Source: Henriciella sp.
Lineage (GTDB): Bacteria; Pseudomonadota; Alphaproteobacteria; Caulobacterales; Hyphomonadaceae
Assembly: GCF_029937755.1 (NCBI RefSeq)
Contig: NZ_JAPYPG010000011.1
Location: forward strand, 1-64,000
Length of the DNA: 64,000 nucleotides
Reading direction: 5' to 3'
Position numbers and translations under genes: made by a program. Shown in pieces: positions 63,083-64,000 of the stretch; within the stretch, counting starts at the first letter, position 1; every line of letters starts with the position of its first letter. Below the pieces are notes generated by a model that made no database searches, had not been told where the DNA came from, and saw only the letters and a list, made by a program, of their open reading frames with translations.

Positions 63083-64000
63083 ATGGCCAGGCAGGACGAA
63101 ACAGCTAAGCGGGGCATCCGGGAACGCGGCAAGCAGTTCTTCGGATCGCGCATTGCCCGGCTGATCTTTGCGTCCAACCTGGCCGGGCTCGCCATTCTCA
63201 TTATCGGCGCAATGGTGCTGAACGAGATGCGGGCGAGCTTCGTGGTCGCCAAGAAGCAGGACCTAGTCGGCCAGGCCCAGGTCTTCTCGAACCTGCTGGC
63301 CGAGGGCGCAACCTTCGGCCAGCCGCAGCCGGTCATGGACGAGGATCTGGCGCGCGCCACGCTCGCCGACCTCTCCCTGCCGGTCTCTGTGCGCGGCAAG
63401 GTCTATACCTCTGACGGTGAACTTGTCGGTGACAGCTACTTCCTGTCCGACCGGGTGATCGTCTCCTCCCTGCCCCCGCTGCAGGAGCCGAGCCAGCTAT
63501 CGAAGATTGGCCGCTCGCTTTCGGAATGGGCGGTTTCGACCTTCGGCGCGCTGATCCCCAACCGGGGCGGCGATGCGGTCCGCACGCAGACCTTCCAGCA
63601 GGAATTCACCGTGGCGCTGGGCGGAGGCGAGGCAGCCAGCCAGCGCTTCAACGATCGCGGCCAGCGCATCATTTCAGTGTCCGTGCCTGTGCAGCACGTG
63701 TCGGCGGTTGTCGGGGTCCTGACGCTGGAATCAAATGATATCGACGATATTATCCGTGCCGAACGCGCTGCCCTCATCCCTTTCATCGGTGTGGCCGTGC
63801 TTGTCGCCCTGATCACGTCCGGCCTGCTGACGATCGGCATTGCCCGGCCGCTCAGGCGCCTCGCCAAGGCGGCGGATGATGTCGGCTCCGGCGCGACCCA
63901 GCATCTCGACCTGCCAAAGGTGACCCGCCGGCGCGACGAGATCGGCGCGCTTGCCAATTCCATGCAGGACATGACCGAAGCCCTGTTCGAACGCATTACC
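63083..64000 (+). CDS. chvG: ChvG-type sensor histidine kinase, N-terminal part (cut by window end)
   Basis: 306 residues are present. Membrane helix 1 near 24-47 (L-I-F-A-S-N-L-A-G-L-A-I-L-I-I-G), a periplasmic domain of about 190 residues, helix 2 near 235-255, then a HAMP-like region ending in R-R-D-E-I-G-A-L-A-N-S-M. The kinase core with the phospho-His lies beyond base 64000. The layout and proximity to chvI support ChvG; the gap created by two unrelated genes is unusual but not unknown. AGGGGACAGGA precedes the ATG. Confidence 0.88.
   Translation, partial: MARQDETAKRGIRERGKQFFGSRIARLIFASNLAGLAILIIGAMVLNEMRASFVVAKKQDLVGQAQVFSNLLAEGATFGQPQPVMDEDLARATLADLSLPVSVRGKVYTSDGELVGDSYFLSDRVIVSSLPPLQEPSQLSKIGRSLSEWAVSTFGALIPNRGGDAVRTQTFQQEFTVALGGGEAASQRFNDRGQRIISVSVPVQHVSAVVGVLTLESNDIDDIIRAERAALIPFIGVAVLVALITSGLLTIGIARPLRRLAKAADDVGSGATQHLDLPKVTRRRDEIGALANSMQDMTEALFERIT

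Overview
The window is 64 kb of GC-rich DNA from a bacterial chromosome. Dense coding, many ATGA gene overlaps, the rpmH-rnpA-yidC-engB block, a ChvI/ChvG-type two-component pair, and promoter motifs matching the general-stress sigma factor EcfG/SigT (GGAAC-N16/17-CGTT) all point to an alphaproteobacterium. My best guess is the Caulobacterales/Hyphomonadaceae neighbourhood; this is inference, because no 16S gene or taxon marker is present. There is no prophage, transposase, integrase or CRISPR array. Most of the window is core or lightly accessory chromosome.

Layout. 0-6 kb: tail of a rhodanese gene, a CsoR-family repressor with a candidate operator at its start, catalase-peroxidase katG with a clear terminator, an acetyltransferase, two lipoproteins rich in Tyr, Gly or repeats, and small conserved proteins. 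6-9 kb: engB-yidC-rnpA-rpmH, with an apparent intrinsic terminator where rnpA meets yidC. 9-16.6 kb: DUF547 protein, a TVP38/flavin disulfide reductase/orphan histidine kinase cluster, gamma-glutamyltransferase, a P1-family self-processing peptidase and tRNA-Arg(ACG). 17-24 kb: a baeRF-like gene behind a perfect EcfG promoter, then a TPR lipoprotein/coiled-coil/TerB-like cluster, a CoxE-like VWA protein and DUF2165. 24-36 kb: metabolic and housekeeping genes (hydrolase, DUF4336, crotonase, LemA/DUF2207, two transporters, GmhB-like phosphatase, Asp/Glu racemase, EVE, DUF3445, methyltransferase).

36.2-36.7 kb is a 475-nt gap that holds the strongest candidate for something undescribed: a roughly 111-nt small RNA on the minus strand. 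It has a sigma70-like promoter, three hairpins, an exposed anti-Shine-Dalgarno CCUCCC loop and a classic terminator with eight U. 36.6-50 kb: S9 peptidase, adenine deaminase, FUSC and DUF1622 membrane proteins, an AraC regulator, typA, a PH-domain protein, a PfpI/DJ-1 protein behind a second perfect EcfG promoter, and an SdpR/SdpI-type pair with paired TAATTAG palindromes. 50.6-53.5 kb: a four-gene operon, every junction ATGA, with three tandem paralogues that share a nearly identical N-terminal membrane anchor but have unrelated C-terminal domains. 53.5-61 kb: VWA lipoprotein-like protein, GlsB, argG, a low-GC membrane gene, REP-like hairpins around an acetyltransferase, a secreted caspase-like protease with an OmpA-like tail, and an acyltransferase. 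61-64 kb: chvI, DUF1993, a cyclophilin and the start of a chvG-like kinase.

How it fits together: peroxide and sulfur/metal defence (katG, csoR/rhodanese), envelope maintenance (yidC, LemA/DUF2207, chvI/chvG, several lipoproteins) and general stress response (EcfG promoters before baeRF, PfpI and probably GlsB) recur throughout. All family calls come from reading translated motifs by eye; no database search was run.
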